Below are positions 1 to 7,383 of a stretch of DNA of 64,000 nt, piece after piece. Positions within the stretch are counted from its first letter, which is position 1. The number at the start of each line of letters is the position of its first letter. The notes beneath the pieces were generated by a model, which worked only from the letters and a program-made list of their open reading frames with translations, ran no database searches and had not been told where the DNA came from. Source of the DNA: Pseudomonas marvdashtae (lineage in GTDB: Bacteria > Pseudomonadota > Gammaproteobacteria > Pseudomonadales > Pseudomonadaceae); assembly GCF_014268655.2 (NCBI RefSeq), contig NZ_JABWQX020000001.1, forward strand, positions 1,456,001-1,520,000, given 5' to 3'. The position numbers were made by a program, and so were the translations under genes.

Positions 1-648
1 CAGGGTGGCCAGCCGGCTGGAGATTTTGTGTTGGGTACCATGTACAGCACGGCGGCGACGCACTTGCCGGACCTGCTGGCCGGTTATCACCGGGCTTACC
101 CGGCAGTGAACCTGCAAGTGCAATCGGGGCCGAGCGGAGAATTGTTGGAAGGCTTGCTCACCAATCGCCTCGATGCGGCATTGGTAGACGGCCCACTGGA
201 GCTGGCGGGGCTGGATGGCGTGCCGTTGTGCGACGAGCGGCTGGTGCTGATCACCGAGGCCGATCATCCGCCGGTGCGCAGTGCGCTGGATGTCCAGGGT
301 CGCGCGGTGTTCACATTCCGGCGTGGCTGTTCCTACCGGATGCGCCTGGAAGCCTGGTTTGCCCATGATCACGCAACCATGGGCCGGGCGATGGAGATTG
401 AGTCGTACCAGGGGATGCTGGCTTGTGTGATCGCCGGGTCCGGGGTGGCGTTGATGTCCGAGTCGATGCTCGCCAGCCTGCCAGGCCGGGAACGGGTGAC
501 GATGCATCCATTGGCCGAGCCGTTTGCCAGCGCAACGACCTGGTTGATGTGGCGCAAAGGCATGGTCGGAGCCAACTTGAACGCCTGGATTGAATTGCAA
601 CAACAAGCCTGGCCGCGCGTGCCAATGATCACGGCGCAATCGGCTTGA
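1..648 (+). CDS. LysR-family transcriptional regulator, C-terminal part (5' truncated)
   Basis: The open frame runs in from the left edge, so the DNA-binding helix-turn-helix lies outside the window. The roughly 215 visible residues look like a LysR effector-binding domain: a start of the type GTMYSTAATHLPDLL, then PAVNLQVQSGPSGEL, a segment ending DAALVDGPL, and a C-terminal half with GMLACVIAGSGVALMSESML. The ATG at 40 and TTG at 28 are internal, not real starts. Its position before a PA1414-like gene matches PA1413 of P. aeruginosa, a LysR gene. The effector and targets are unknown. Confidence 0.85.
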   Translation, partial: QGGQPAGDFVLGTMYSTAATHLPDLLAGYHRAYPAVNLQVQSGPSGELLEGLLTNRLDAALVDGPLELAGLDGVPLCDERLVLITEADHPPVRSALDVQGRAVFTFRRGCSYRMRLEAWFAHDHATMGRAMEIESYQGMLACVIAGSGVALMSESMLASLPGRERVTMHPLAEPFASATTWLMWRKGMVGANLNAWIELQQQAWPRVPMITAQSA

Positions 649-659
649 ACTCCCGGGCT

Positions 660-673
660 GGGATTTGGATCAA
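660..673 (+). promoter_or_regulatory. ANR/FNR-box-like site
   Basis: GGGATTTGGATCAA matches the ANR/FNR consensus TTGAT-N4-ATCAA at 8 of 10 fixed positions; only the first two Ts are replaced. It lies 115 bases before the PA1414-like start codon. A -10-like TATTAT at 726-731 would place the box centre near -71, a permissible class I spacing; a class II promoter would start near 708. Binding is inferred. Confidence 0.5.
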
Positions 674-787
674 TTCAGTAACAGATCATTGCAATCTGTC
701 ACGAGCATTGCGTAGGACTTCGGACTATTATCAGTGCGAAGGGGCCACAGAAATCTGCCGCTCGCACCACCCTGAGGGGGCACCACG

Positions 788-916
788 ATGAAAGAGAAAA
801 TCCAGAACTGGCTTCACGACTTGGGTGTCGCGCTCGGCCTGATCGAACCGCCGATGCAGCCGATACCGATCCGCACCGACGACGAGCAACGCCGCCGCCA
901 GCCGCGCCGCCGGTAA
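788..916 (+). CDS. PA1414-family small protein / SicX-like locus
   Basis: A 42-codon ORF (MKEKIQNWLHDLGVALGLIE..., ending in an Arg-rich RRRQPRRR tail) with a GAGGGGG ribosome site 7 bases before the ATG. It is followed directly by a very strong terminator. The sequence and the neighbours (LysR gene upstream, symporter, gbuA and gbuR downstream) match PA1414 of P. aeruginosa. That locus is strongly induced at low oxygen through Anr and yields the regulatory RNA SicX. The transcript here may therefore act mainly as an RNA, the peptide being secondary. Whether the peptide is made is unknown. Confidence 0.7.
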   Translation: MKEKIQNWLHDLGVALGLIEPPMQPIPIRTDDEQRRRQPRRR

Positions 917-933
917 ACCCACCTATTTTGGAG

Positions 934-988
934 AGATCGCAGTCTCGGGCTGTTTCAATTGAAACAGCCCGAGACTGCGATCTTTTTT
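934..988 (+). terminator. Rho-independent terminator after the PA1414-like gene
   Basis: A perfect 23-bp stem, arms at 934-956 and 961-983, with an AATT loop that is itself palindromic, so the whole 50 bases are self-complementary. A run of seven Ts follows at 982-988. It ends the small transcript before the convergent symporter gene. Confidence 0.93.
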
Positions 989-1071
989 TGTTTTGACGGG
1001 CTGATACAGGAAAAAAAAGGGCATGGCCACCGACGCCATGCCTCTCGAAGAAAACCTTTCCTACTGCTTGA

Positions 1072-2460
1072 TCACGCGGCCTTGGCCACCACATTCGAAC
1101 GTGGCGACAACAGGCTCACCAGTACAAAACTCACCAGCGCCACGCTCAGGCTGTAGTAGATCGGCGTGTTCGCGTCCAGGCCGTCTTTGAACATGAAGAA
1201 CAGCGCGGTCAGGAAGCCCAGCGACATGCTAGTGATTGCCCCGGCCGTGGTCGCGCGTTTCCAGTAGATCGCGCCGATCAGCGGGATCAGCATGCCGCCC
1301 ACCAGCAGGTTGTAAGCCAGGGTGAGGGCGCTGATCACGTCGCTGACCACCAGGGCGATGCCCAACACCACCACACCCAGCAGCAGGGTCGCGATGCGGT
1401 TTTCGTGGACGTCGCCGTCGCCGCTTTCTCGGCCCTGGCGCAGACGCGGCAACAGGTCCTGGACCACCGTCGTGGACGCTGCCAGCAGCCCCGCCGCGGC
1501 GGTGGACATCAGCGCCGCCAGCGCTGCGGCGATTACCAGCCCGCGAATGCCATTGGGCAGGCTGGTCTGCACCACGCTGGCGAAGGCGTTGTTGACGTTT
1601 TCCAGGTCCGGCAGCAACACCTTGGCGGCCATGCCGATCAGCGCACCGGCCAGGCCGTAGAGCACGCAATAAAGGCCGGCGGCAGTGCCGGCGACTTTCG
1701 CCACGCGTTCGCTGCGAGCGGTGAACACCCGTTGCCAGATGTCCTGGCCGATGAAGATGCCGAAGAAGTAGATCAGGAAGTAAGTGAGGATCGTGTCCCA
1801 GCCGATCGCGGTGAAATCGAAATAACGCGCCGGCAACGCCGCTACCATCGCATCCCAGCCGCCGGCGTCGACGATGGACATCGGCATCAGCAGGAACACC
1901 AGGCCAACGGTCATGATCAAGAATTGCACGATGTCGGTCAGGGTCAGCGACCACATGCCACCGATGGTGGAATACAGCACGACGACACCGCCGCCCACCA
2001 GGATCGAAGCCCAGAAGGGCAGGCCGAACAGCACTTGCATCACCGTGCCGATGGCGATGGTCGAGGTCGCCCCGATCATCAGCGCATACACCAGCATGAT
2101 CAGCGCGCTGGCGTGACGAGCCGCCGGGTTGTAGCGGCGCTCCAGCACTTGGGTCACGGTGTAGATCTTCAGCTTGAGCAGCGGCTTGGCCAGGAACAGG
2201 CTCAGGCCGACGATGCCCAGGCCGATCGCGCCGCACAGCCAGAAGCCGGAAATGCCGTGGACATAGCCCAGGCGCACGGTGCCGATGGTCGATGCGCCGC
2301 CCAGCACGGTCGCGGCCATGGTGCCCAGGTAGAAACCTGGGCCGAGGTTGCGCCCGGCGACCAGATAGTCGTCACGCGTCTTGGCGCGGCGCATGCCATA
2401 CCAGCCCAGGGCGATCATGCCGGCGGCGTAGATGAGAACGACGATTAAATCCAAAGCCAT
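1072..2460 (-). CDS. Sodium:solute symporter (SSS family)
   Basis: 462 residues, almost wholly hydrophobic, with about 13 predicted membrane segments, the family's usual size. Seen: an N-terminal helix, then RDDYLVAGRNLGPGFYLG, and GGASTIGTVRLGYVHG, typical of the SSS sodium-binding core; also IYTVTQVLERRYNP and GGMWSLTLTDIVQF. It is the last gene of the minus-strand gbuA cluster and corresponds in position to PA1418. By context it probably imports a guanidino compound or a breakdown product, but the substrate cannot be read from sequence. GGAGA precedes the ATG. Confidence 0.88.
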   Translation of the reverse strand: MALDLIVVLIYAAGMIALGWYGMRRAKTRDDYLVAGRNLGPGFYLGTMAATVLGGASTIGTVRLGYVHGISGFWLCGAIGLGIVGLSLFLAKPLLKLKIYTVTQVLERRYNPAARHASALIMLVYALMIGATSTIAIGTVMQVLFGLPFWASILVGGGVVVLYSTIGGMWSLTLTDIVQFLIMTVGLVFLLMPMSIVDAGGWDAMVAALPARYFDFTAIGWDTILTYFLIYFFGIFIGQDIWQRVFTARSERVAKVAGTAAGLYCVLYGLAGALIGMAAKVLLPDLENVNNAFASVVQTSLPNGIRGLVIAAALAALMSTAAAGLLAASTTVVQDLLPRLRQGRESGDGDVHENRIATLLLGVVVLGIALVVSDVISALTLAYNLLVGGMLIPLIGAIYWKRATTAGAITSMSLGFLTALFFMFKDGLDANTPIYYSLSVALVSFVLVSLLSPRSNVVAKAA

Positions 2461-2530
2461 GATGGCGTGTCTCCGATTGTCTTTTTTATGTGTAGGACGA
2501 GGTGGTGCTGTCCCTGGCGAACGAGGTGTT

Positions 2531-2622
2531 GTGGCGAGGGAGCTTGCTCCCGCTGGACTGCGCAGCAGTCCCAGGCTTTAGCGGTTGCTGCGCAACCGAG
2601 CGGGAGCAAGCTCCCTCGCCAC
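2531..2622. repeat. REP-type palindromic repeat
   Basis: Perfect 22-bp inverted arms: GTGGCGAGGGAGCTTGCTCC plus CG at 2531-2552, and their complement at 2601-2622. A second smaller inverted repeat around the centre pairs GACTGCGCAGCAGTC-type sequence with TTGCTGCGCAA. It lies between the two symporter genes. Near-identical arms recur at 50464-50555 and, shortened, at 48412-48439. Confidence 0.9.
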
Positions 2623-2642
2623 AGGTATCTCGTGTGTTCGGA

Positions 2643-4154
2643 TCAGGCGGTTTGCCTGAGGGCTGGTTTATCAAGGGGCGCCGACGCGTCCTTGCTCCGC
2701 GCATCCCCCGGCCCGTACACCGCCGCAGGCTCTGGAAACAGTCCCAGCAGCGCCAGGTACACCACCGACGCTAGGCCCAGGGTGACCGGCAGGCTGATGT
2801 CGATACCGCCGGCCAGCTCGCCCAATGGCCCGACGAATTGCCCCGGCAGGTTGACGAAGCACAGCCCCACCAATGCGCTGGGAATCCACGCCCCCAGGCC
2901 CCGCCAGTTCCAGCCGTGGCTGAACCAGTAGCGCCCGCCGGTTTCGCCGCGGGTGAACACCTGCAAGTCGTCCGGGCAGTAGAAGCCGCGGCGCACCAGC
3001 AGGCCGATGATCATGATCACCATCCATGGCGTAGTGCAGGTGATGATCAGCACGGCGAAGGTCGAGACGCTCTGCACCAGGTTCGCGGCGAAGCGCCCGA
3101 TAAAGATGAAGGCAATCGACAGCACGCCGATCAGCAGCGTCGCCTTGACCCGCGACAGCACGCGGGGAAAGACGCTGGACATGTCCAGCCCGGTGCCGTA
3201 CAGCGACGTGGTCCCGGTGGACATGCCGCCGATCACCGCTATCAGGCACACCGGCAGGAAGAACCATCCCGGCGAAACCGCCAGCAGGCCGCCCACGTAG
3301 TTGTTGGCCGCGATGTAGTCCGGTGCCTTGATCGCCACGATGGTGGCGGTGGCAAGGCCGAACAGGAACGGAATCAGCGTGGCCAACTGGGCAGCGATCA
3401 CCGCCAGCATGATGCGCGGCTTCGGCGTATTTCGCGGGATGTAGCGCGACCAATCGCCAAGGAATGCGCCGAAGGAAATCGGGTTGCTCATGGCCACCAG
3501 CGCTGCGCCGATGAAAGCGGCGTAGAAGCCCGGCTGGCCGAGGCTGACCGTGCCGGCGAACTGGCTGTCGAAGCTCGGCGCGAAGGCGAATATGCCCAGC
3601 AGGAACAGCAGGCTGGCGGCCCACACGGCGATGCGGTTGACCCACAGCATGAAGCGGAAGCCGTAGATGCACACGGTCAACACCAGGAGTGCGAACAAGC
3701 CGTAGGCCAAGCCCAGGCTGAGGTCGGTTTCCGGCACGCCGATCAAGCGCTTGGCGCCGCCGATCAGCGCATCGCCCGAACTCCACACCGACAGCGAGAA
3801 GAACGCGATGGCGGTCAACAGCGAGAGGAACGATCCGACGATTCGCCCGTGCACGCCGAAGTGCGCACCGGAAGACACCGCGTTGTTGGTGCCGTTGAGC
3901 GGGCCAAACAGGCCCATCGGCGCGAGGATGATCGAACCCACCAACACCCCCAGCACAATCGCCCAGGCACCGGCCTGGAATGACAGGCCGAACAGCACCG
4001 GGAAACTGCCGAGCACGGCGGTGGCAAAGGTATTGGCGCCGCCGAAGATCAGGCGAAACAGATCGCCCGGACCGGCGGTTCGTTCATGGTCGGGGATCTG
4101 TTCGACCCCGTTGGTTTCAATCTGCGTAAGGCTTTTATCGTTATTGTTATTCAT
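2643..4154 (-). CDS. NCS1-family cytosine/purine/allantoin-type permease
   Basis: 503 residues. A hydrophilic N-terminus (NNNNDKSLTQIE) leads into GDLFRLIFGGANTFATAVLG and about 12 membrane segments. FGPLNGTNNAVSSGAHFGVHG and the later SNPISFGAFLGDWSRYIP fit nucleobase:cation symporter 1 carriers. The start ATG has GGAG 7 bases upstream. It is the third gene after gbuA and corresponds to PA1419. The context suggests import of a guanidino or related nitrogen source rather than a nucleobase; this is inference. Confidence 0.85.
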   Translation of the reverse strand: MNNNNDKSLTQIETNGVEQIPDHERTAGPGDLFRLIFGGANTFATAVLGSFPVLFGLSFQAGAWAIVLGVLVGSIILAPMGLFGPLNGTNNAVSSGAHFGVHGRIVGSFLSLLTAIAFFSLSVWSSGDALIGGAKRLIGVPETDLSLGLAYGLFALLVLTVCIYGFRFMLWVNRIAVWAASLLFLLGIFAFAPSFDSQFAGTVSLGQPGFYAAFIGAALVAMSNPISFGAFLGDWSRYIPRNTPKPRIMLAVIAAQLATLIPFLFGLATATIVAIKAPDYIAANNYVGGLLAVSPGWFFLPVCLIAVIGGMSTGTTSLYGTGLDMSSVFPRVLSRVKATLLIGVLSIAFIFIGRFAANLVQSVSTFAVLIITCTTPWMVIMIIGLLVRRGFYCPDDLQVFTRGETGGRYWFSHGWNWRGLGAWIPSALVGLCFVNLPGQFVGPLGELAGGIDISLPVTLGLASVVYLALLGLFPEPAAVYGPGDARSKDASAPLDKPALRQTA

Positions 4155-4208
4155 GATCTGCTCCGATCATCGAGGCGCACTCATCGCACGTGAGCGCTGC
4201 CTGCTTGG

Positions 4209-4616
4209 CTAAGGGGGTGGCAGCCCTTCCGGCATTGCGGACAAATGTTCATGACAGGCCAGCCATAGGCCTTGTTGTTCTTGGCGAAACACAATGGTTT
4301 CGCGCTCCTGGCTAAAGTGAAGCTCCCCTTGCATGCGCAGCTCGGTGGCCACGTCATGGATGAAAATCGCCACGTCTCCTTGCAGGCTGACGAAGGCGTT
4401 GCTCGAGGTGCAGTTCAGCACCTCGAAGCCATCCTCGGACCGCCAGCGATCCCATAACGCCTGGTAGGCATCGCGGGACAACAAAGGCTGTTCGAGGGTG
4501 TAGAACACGAAGCTCGCATCGGCCGCGAACGCGCCGAAGTAAGCGTCGCGGTCATTGCGGGCGAAGGCCGACACCAGTTGCGCGGCGGCCTTGAGCACTT
4601 GATCGTGATCGTTCAT
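4209..4616 (-). CDS. SnoaL/NTF2-like small protein
   Basis: 135 residues with the alpha+beta pattern of NTF2/SnoaL-like folds: LKAAAQLVSAFARNDRDAYFGAFAADASFVFY, then a strand-rich half (NAFVSLQGDVAIFIHDVATELRMQGELHFSQERETIVFRQ) and LACHEHLSAMP. Proteins of this kind are usually small enzymes or ligand-binding proteins. It sits 9 bases after gbuA, its ribosome site overlapping the gbuA stop, so the two are probably translated together. It matches PA1420 in position. No specific function can be assigned. Confidence 0.75.
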   Translation of the reverse strand: MNDHDQVLKAAAQLVSAFARNDRDAYFGAFAADASFVFYTLEQPLLSRDAYQALWDRWRSEDGFEVLNCTSSNAFVSLQGDVAIFIHDVATELRMQGELHFSQERETIVFRQEQQGLWLACHEHLSAMPEGLPPP

Positions 4617-4625
4617 GGCGGCGCC

Positions 4626-5576
4626 TCAGCGATGGACTACGCCCGGCAGTACGCAGAGCATCTCGTACAGCAGGTTGGCGCCCAGCAGCGAGGTGTTGCC
4701 GGTGGTGTCATACGGCGGCGAGACTTCTACCAGATCGCAGCCGACCAGGTCGAGGCCCTGGCAACCACGGACAATTTCGATGGCCTGGATGGTGGTCAGG
4801 CCGCCGATTTCCGGGGTGCCGGTGCCCGGCGCCCAGGCCGGATCGATGCCGTCGATGTCGAAACTCAGGTACACCGGGCCGCCGCCAACTTTCTCGCGCA
4901 CTTCGGCCATCAGCGGTGCCAGGGATTTGTGCCAGCACTCTTCGGCCTGGACCACGCGGAAGCCCTGGTTGCGGCTCCAGTTGAAATCGTCGGCGGTGTA
5001 GCCCTGGGCGCGCAGGCCGATCTGCACAACGCGGTCGCAATCGAGCAGGCCTTCTTCCACGGCGCGGCGGAAGGTGGTGCCGTGGGCGATTTTCTCGCCG
5101 AACATGTGATCGTTCACATCGGCATGGGCGTCGATGTGCACCAGGCCGACCTTGCCGTGCTTCTTATGGATCGCCCGCAGGATCGGCAGGGTGATGGTAT
5201 GGTCGCCGCCCAGGGTCAGGGGGATGACGTTGTGTTCGAGAATCTTGTGGTACGACTCTTCGATGATCCGTACCGCGTCCAGCAGATTGAAGGTGTTGAT
5301 CGCCACGTCGCCAATGTCCGCCACCGCCAGCGAGTCGAATGGCGCGGCGCCGGTGGCCATGTTGTAGGGGCGGATCATCACGGATTCGGCGCGGATTTCG
5401 CGGGGCCCGAAACGGGTGCCGGCGCGCAGGGAGGTGCCGATGTCCAGCGGTACGCCGACGAACGCAGCGTCGAGGCCGGCAGCGGTTTGCAAATGGGGGA
5501 GTCGCATCATGGTGGCGATGCCGCCGAAGCGCGGCATTTCGTTGCCGCCCAGTGGTTGGTGAAGAATCTTGTCCAC
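4626..5576 (-). CDS. gbuA: Guanidinobutyrase (ureohydrolase family)
   Basis: Ureohydrolase (arginase/agmatinase fold) expected to split 4-guanidinobutyrate into urea and GABA. All manganese-binding motifs are present: LGGDHTIT, HIDAHADVND and SFDIDGIDPAW. The longer frame to 5657 is not convincing. GTG at 5574-5576 (VDKILHQPLGGNEMPRFGG) has GAGG 8 bases upstream and begins where I recall the P. aeruginosa enzyme beginning, giving 316 residues. It heads a minus-strand cluster and is divergent from gbuR. An agmatinase role cannot be excluded, but the divergent gbuR and flanking transporters match the PA1418-PA1422 gbu locus. Confidence 0.85.
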   Translation of the reverse strand: MDKILHQPLGGNEMPRFGGIATMMRLPHLQTAAGLDAAFVGVPLDIGTSLRAGTRFGPREIRAESVMIRPYNMATGAAPFDSLAVADIGDVAINTFNLLDAVRIIEESYHKILEHNVIPLTLGGDHTITLPILRAIHKKHGKVGLVHIDAHADVNDHMFGEKIAHGTTFRRAVEEGLLDCDRVVQIGLRAQGYTADDFNWSRNQGFRVVQAEECWHKSLAPLMAEVREKVGGGPVYLSFDIDGIDPAWAPGTGTPEIGGLTTIQAIEIVRGCQGLDLVGCDLVEVSPPYDTTGNTSLLGANLLYEMLCVLPGVVHR

Positions 5577-5661
5577 GGGTAGGGCCTCATCGTTTGTTTT
5601 ATTTATCAGGGGCCGATTCTGCGAAAAGCTTTTGCCGTGAAGAATCGCTGGCGGCAAATAC

Positions 5662-5685
5662 TTAGTTCAGATTTTTCTAAACTAA
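5662..5685. promoter_or_regulatory. Probable GbuR operator (24-bp dyad)
   Basis: TTAGTT-C-AGA-TTTT-TCT-A-AACTAA is a near-perfect dyad in the gbuA-gbuR divergent spacer. The outer 6-bp arms and inner 3-bp arms are all complementary. It contains T-N11-A spacing as expected for LysR-type regulators and lies 86 bases from the gbuA GTG. Assignment to GbuR is inferred from position. Confidence 0.6.
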
Positions 5686-5765
5686 TGGCGGGCGGGCCGA
5701 TAGACTCCCAACCAACGCCTTCGCCACAGGTTTGCAGTGTCCTGTTTGTATTTGGAGTCCCCCCA

Positions 5766-6659
5766 ATGGCCAACGCTCTACCCGACCTGAAACTGCTGCG
5801 CATTTTTGTCAGCGTGGTCCGGCACCAGGGGTTCGCCAATGCCCAGCACGAGCTCAATATTTCCACATCGGCCATCAGCACCTACATGAGCCAGCTCGAA
5901 TCAGCCCTTGGCCTGGTGCTCTGCCATCGCGGACGGGGCGGGTTCAGCCTGACCAGCAAAGGCGAGTTGTTCCATCAGGAAACCCTGCGCTTGTTGGGCG
6001 AACTCGAAGGGTTCGAGCAGTACGCCGCAGCGCTCAAGGGCGAACTGCGCGGTACGCTGAACCTCGGCGTGATCGACTCCACCGTCAGCGACAAGGCCCT
6101 GCCGTTTGCCGAAGCCATCGGCGCCTACAGCCAGGAACATCCGGCGGTACATTTGCACTTGTCCGTCATGAGCCCTTACGAACTGCAACTCGGCGTTCAG
6201 GACAATCGCCTGGACTTGGCCATCGGCGCGTTCTCCACGCGCATGAGCGGCCTCGTCTACATGCCGCTGTACCGCGAGCAACACTGGCTGTATTGCAGCA
6301 ACCGCCACCCGTTGTTTAACGAGCGGCGCATCCCTGAACAACTCATCACTCAGCAACGCATGGTCGGGCGTGGTTACTGGAGCCAGGCCGAACTGGCGCG
6401 CCATGGCTTCAAGCACAGCGCGGCGACGGTGGAGAGCATGGAGGCCCAGTTGATCCTGGTGCTGTCCGGCGCCTATGTCGGCTATTTGCCCGAACATTAC
6501 GCCCAAGCCTGGGTCGACAAGGGCGACTTGCGCGTGCTGCTGCCGGCGACGTTTGGCTATCAGGCACCGTTTTCGATGATCGTGCGCCGTGGCCGCAGCC
6601 GTGAGCCGTTGATCCAGACCTTCCGCGACTTGCTCAAAGCGCAACTGAATCAGGCCTGA
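5766..6659 (+). CDS. gbuR: LysR-family regulator of guanidinobutyrate use
   Basis: 298 residues starting at the ATG with GGAG 8 bases upstream; the frame is open further 5' but that stretch holds the operator. An N-terminal winged helix-turn-helix (LKLLRIFVSVVRHQGFANAQHELNISTSAISTYMSQLES) is followed by a LysR effector domain (GTLNLGVIDSTVSD..., NRLDLAIGAFSTRMSGL). Divergent from gbuA with the dyad between them, it is the expected activator of the gbu cluster in response to 4-guanidinobutyrate, matching PA1422. Confidence 0.85.
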   Translation: MANALPDLKLLRIFVSVVRHQGFANAQHELNISTSAISTYMSQLESALGLVLCHRGRGGFSLTSKGELFHQETLRLLGELEGFEQYAAALKGELRGTLNLGVIDSTVSDKALPFAEAIGAYSQEHPAVHLHLSVMSPYELQLGVQDNRLDLAIGAFSTRMSGLVYMPLYREQHWLYCSNRHPLFNERRIPEQLITQQRMVGRGYWSQAELARHGFKHSAATVESMEAQLILVLSGAYVGYLPEHYAQAWVDKGDLRVLLPATFGYQAPFSMIVRRGRSREPLIQTFRDLLKAQLNQA

Positions 6660-6661
6660 CC

Positions 6662-7258
6662 ATGTCCAGAATCCAATGCCCGCGTTGCCTCCGGCCGCAA
6701 AGCCACTGCCTGTGCCCGCTGATCCCGAGCCTCGACAGCCGCACCCGGGTCTTGTTGTTGCAGCACCCCAGCGAGGTGAACCACGCCTTGAATACTGCCC
6801 GGTTGGCGGCGTTGGGGCTCAATAATGCCGAGTTGATCGTGGGCGAAGTGTTCGCGGATTTGCCCCGGTTGCTCAATCAACCGGGCTATCAGGCGCGGTT
6901 GTTGTTTCCTGCCGACGATGCGCAGCCGCTGCAAGCCTATGGCCCGAGCGGTGATTCGCTGCTATTGGTCGTCCCCGACGGCACCTGGCGCAAGGCGCGC
7001 AAGCTGCTGCATATGAATCCATTGCTGGCGGCATTGCCCAGGGTGACCCTGGCCGAGGGTGGCGTGTCCCGCTACCGTTTGCGCAAGGCGCCAGGACCGG
7101 GGGCGTTGTCGACAGTGGAGGCGATTGTCCAGGCGCTGCAAACCCTTGAGGCACCTGCGAGCTTCGAGTTGTTGCTGAAGCCGTTCGAGGCGTTGATCGA
7201 AGGGCAGATCGCGGCGATGGGGGAGGAGACTTATCAGAAAAATCATGGAGGGGGGTGA
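6662..7258 (+). CDS. DTW-domain protein (tRNA aminocarboxypropyltransferase family)
   Basis: 198 residues. Begins with a cysteine motif CPRCLRPQSHCLCP, then RVLLLQHPSEVNHALNTARL and the family signature PDGTWRKARKLL. DTW proteins include TapT, which adds the aminocarboxypropyl group of SAM to uridine 47 of some tRNAs, so the same reaction is likely here. The ATG is 2 bases after the gbuR stop. The last codons and the stop lie at the beginning of the palindromic repeat that starts at 7257, so the C-terminal tail (KNHGGG) may have been shaped by that element. Confidence 0.85.
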   Translation: MSRIQCPRCLRPQSHCLCPLIPSLDSRTRVLLLQHPSEVNHALNTARLAALGLNNAELIVGEVFADLPRLLNQPGYQARLLFPADDAQPLQAYGPSGDSLLLVVPDGTWRKARKLLHMNPLLAALPRVTLAEGGVSRYRLRKAPGPGALSTVEAIVQALQTLEAPASFELLLKPFEALIEGQIAAMGEETYQKNHGGG

Positions 7259-7368
7259 TCGTTCCCACGCTCTGCGTGGGAATGCATCCACTGACGCTCC
7301 GCGTCACATCCGCAAAGGGGACGCAGAGCGTCCCGGGCGGCATTCCCACGCGGAGCGTGGGAACGATC
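7257..7368. repeat. Large palindromic intergenic repeat
   Basis: Outer arms GATCGTTCCCACGCTCTGCG (7257-) and CGGAGCGTGGGAACGATC (-7368) are complementary over about 29 bases with one or two mismatches. Inner sequences (GACGCTCCGCGTC; GGACGCAGAGCGTCC) form further hairpins. This is a multi-hairpin intergenic element of a type common in Pseudomonas. It lies between convergent genes and overlaps the upstream stop codon. Confidence 0.88.
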
Positions 7369-7383
7369 AGTCTCAGCCAAAGC

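Noticed and set aside
1405..2448. 347-codon plus-strand frame opposite the SSS symporter
   Set aside because: Shadow frame; the minus strand encodes an intact symporter with recognisable motifs.
5577..5657. Upstream extension of gbuA to 5657
   Set aside because: The extra 27 residues have no family similarity and lie near the divergent operator; GTG at 5574-5576 has a good ribosome site.
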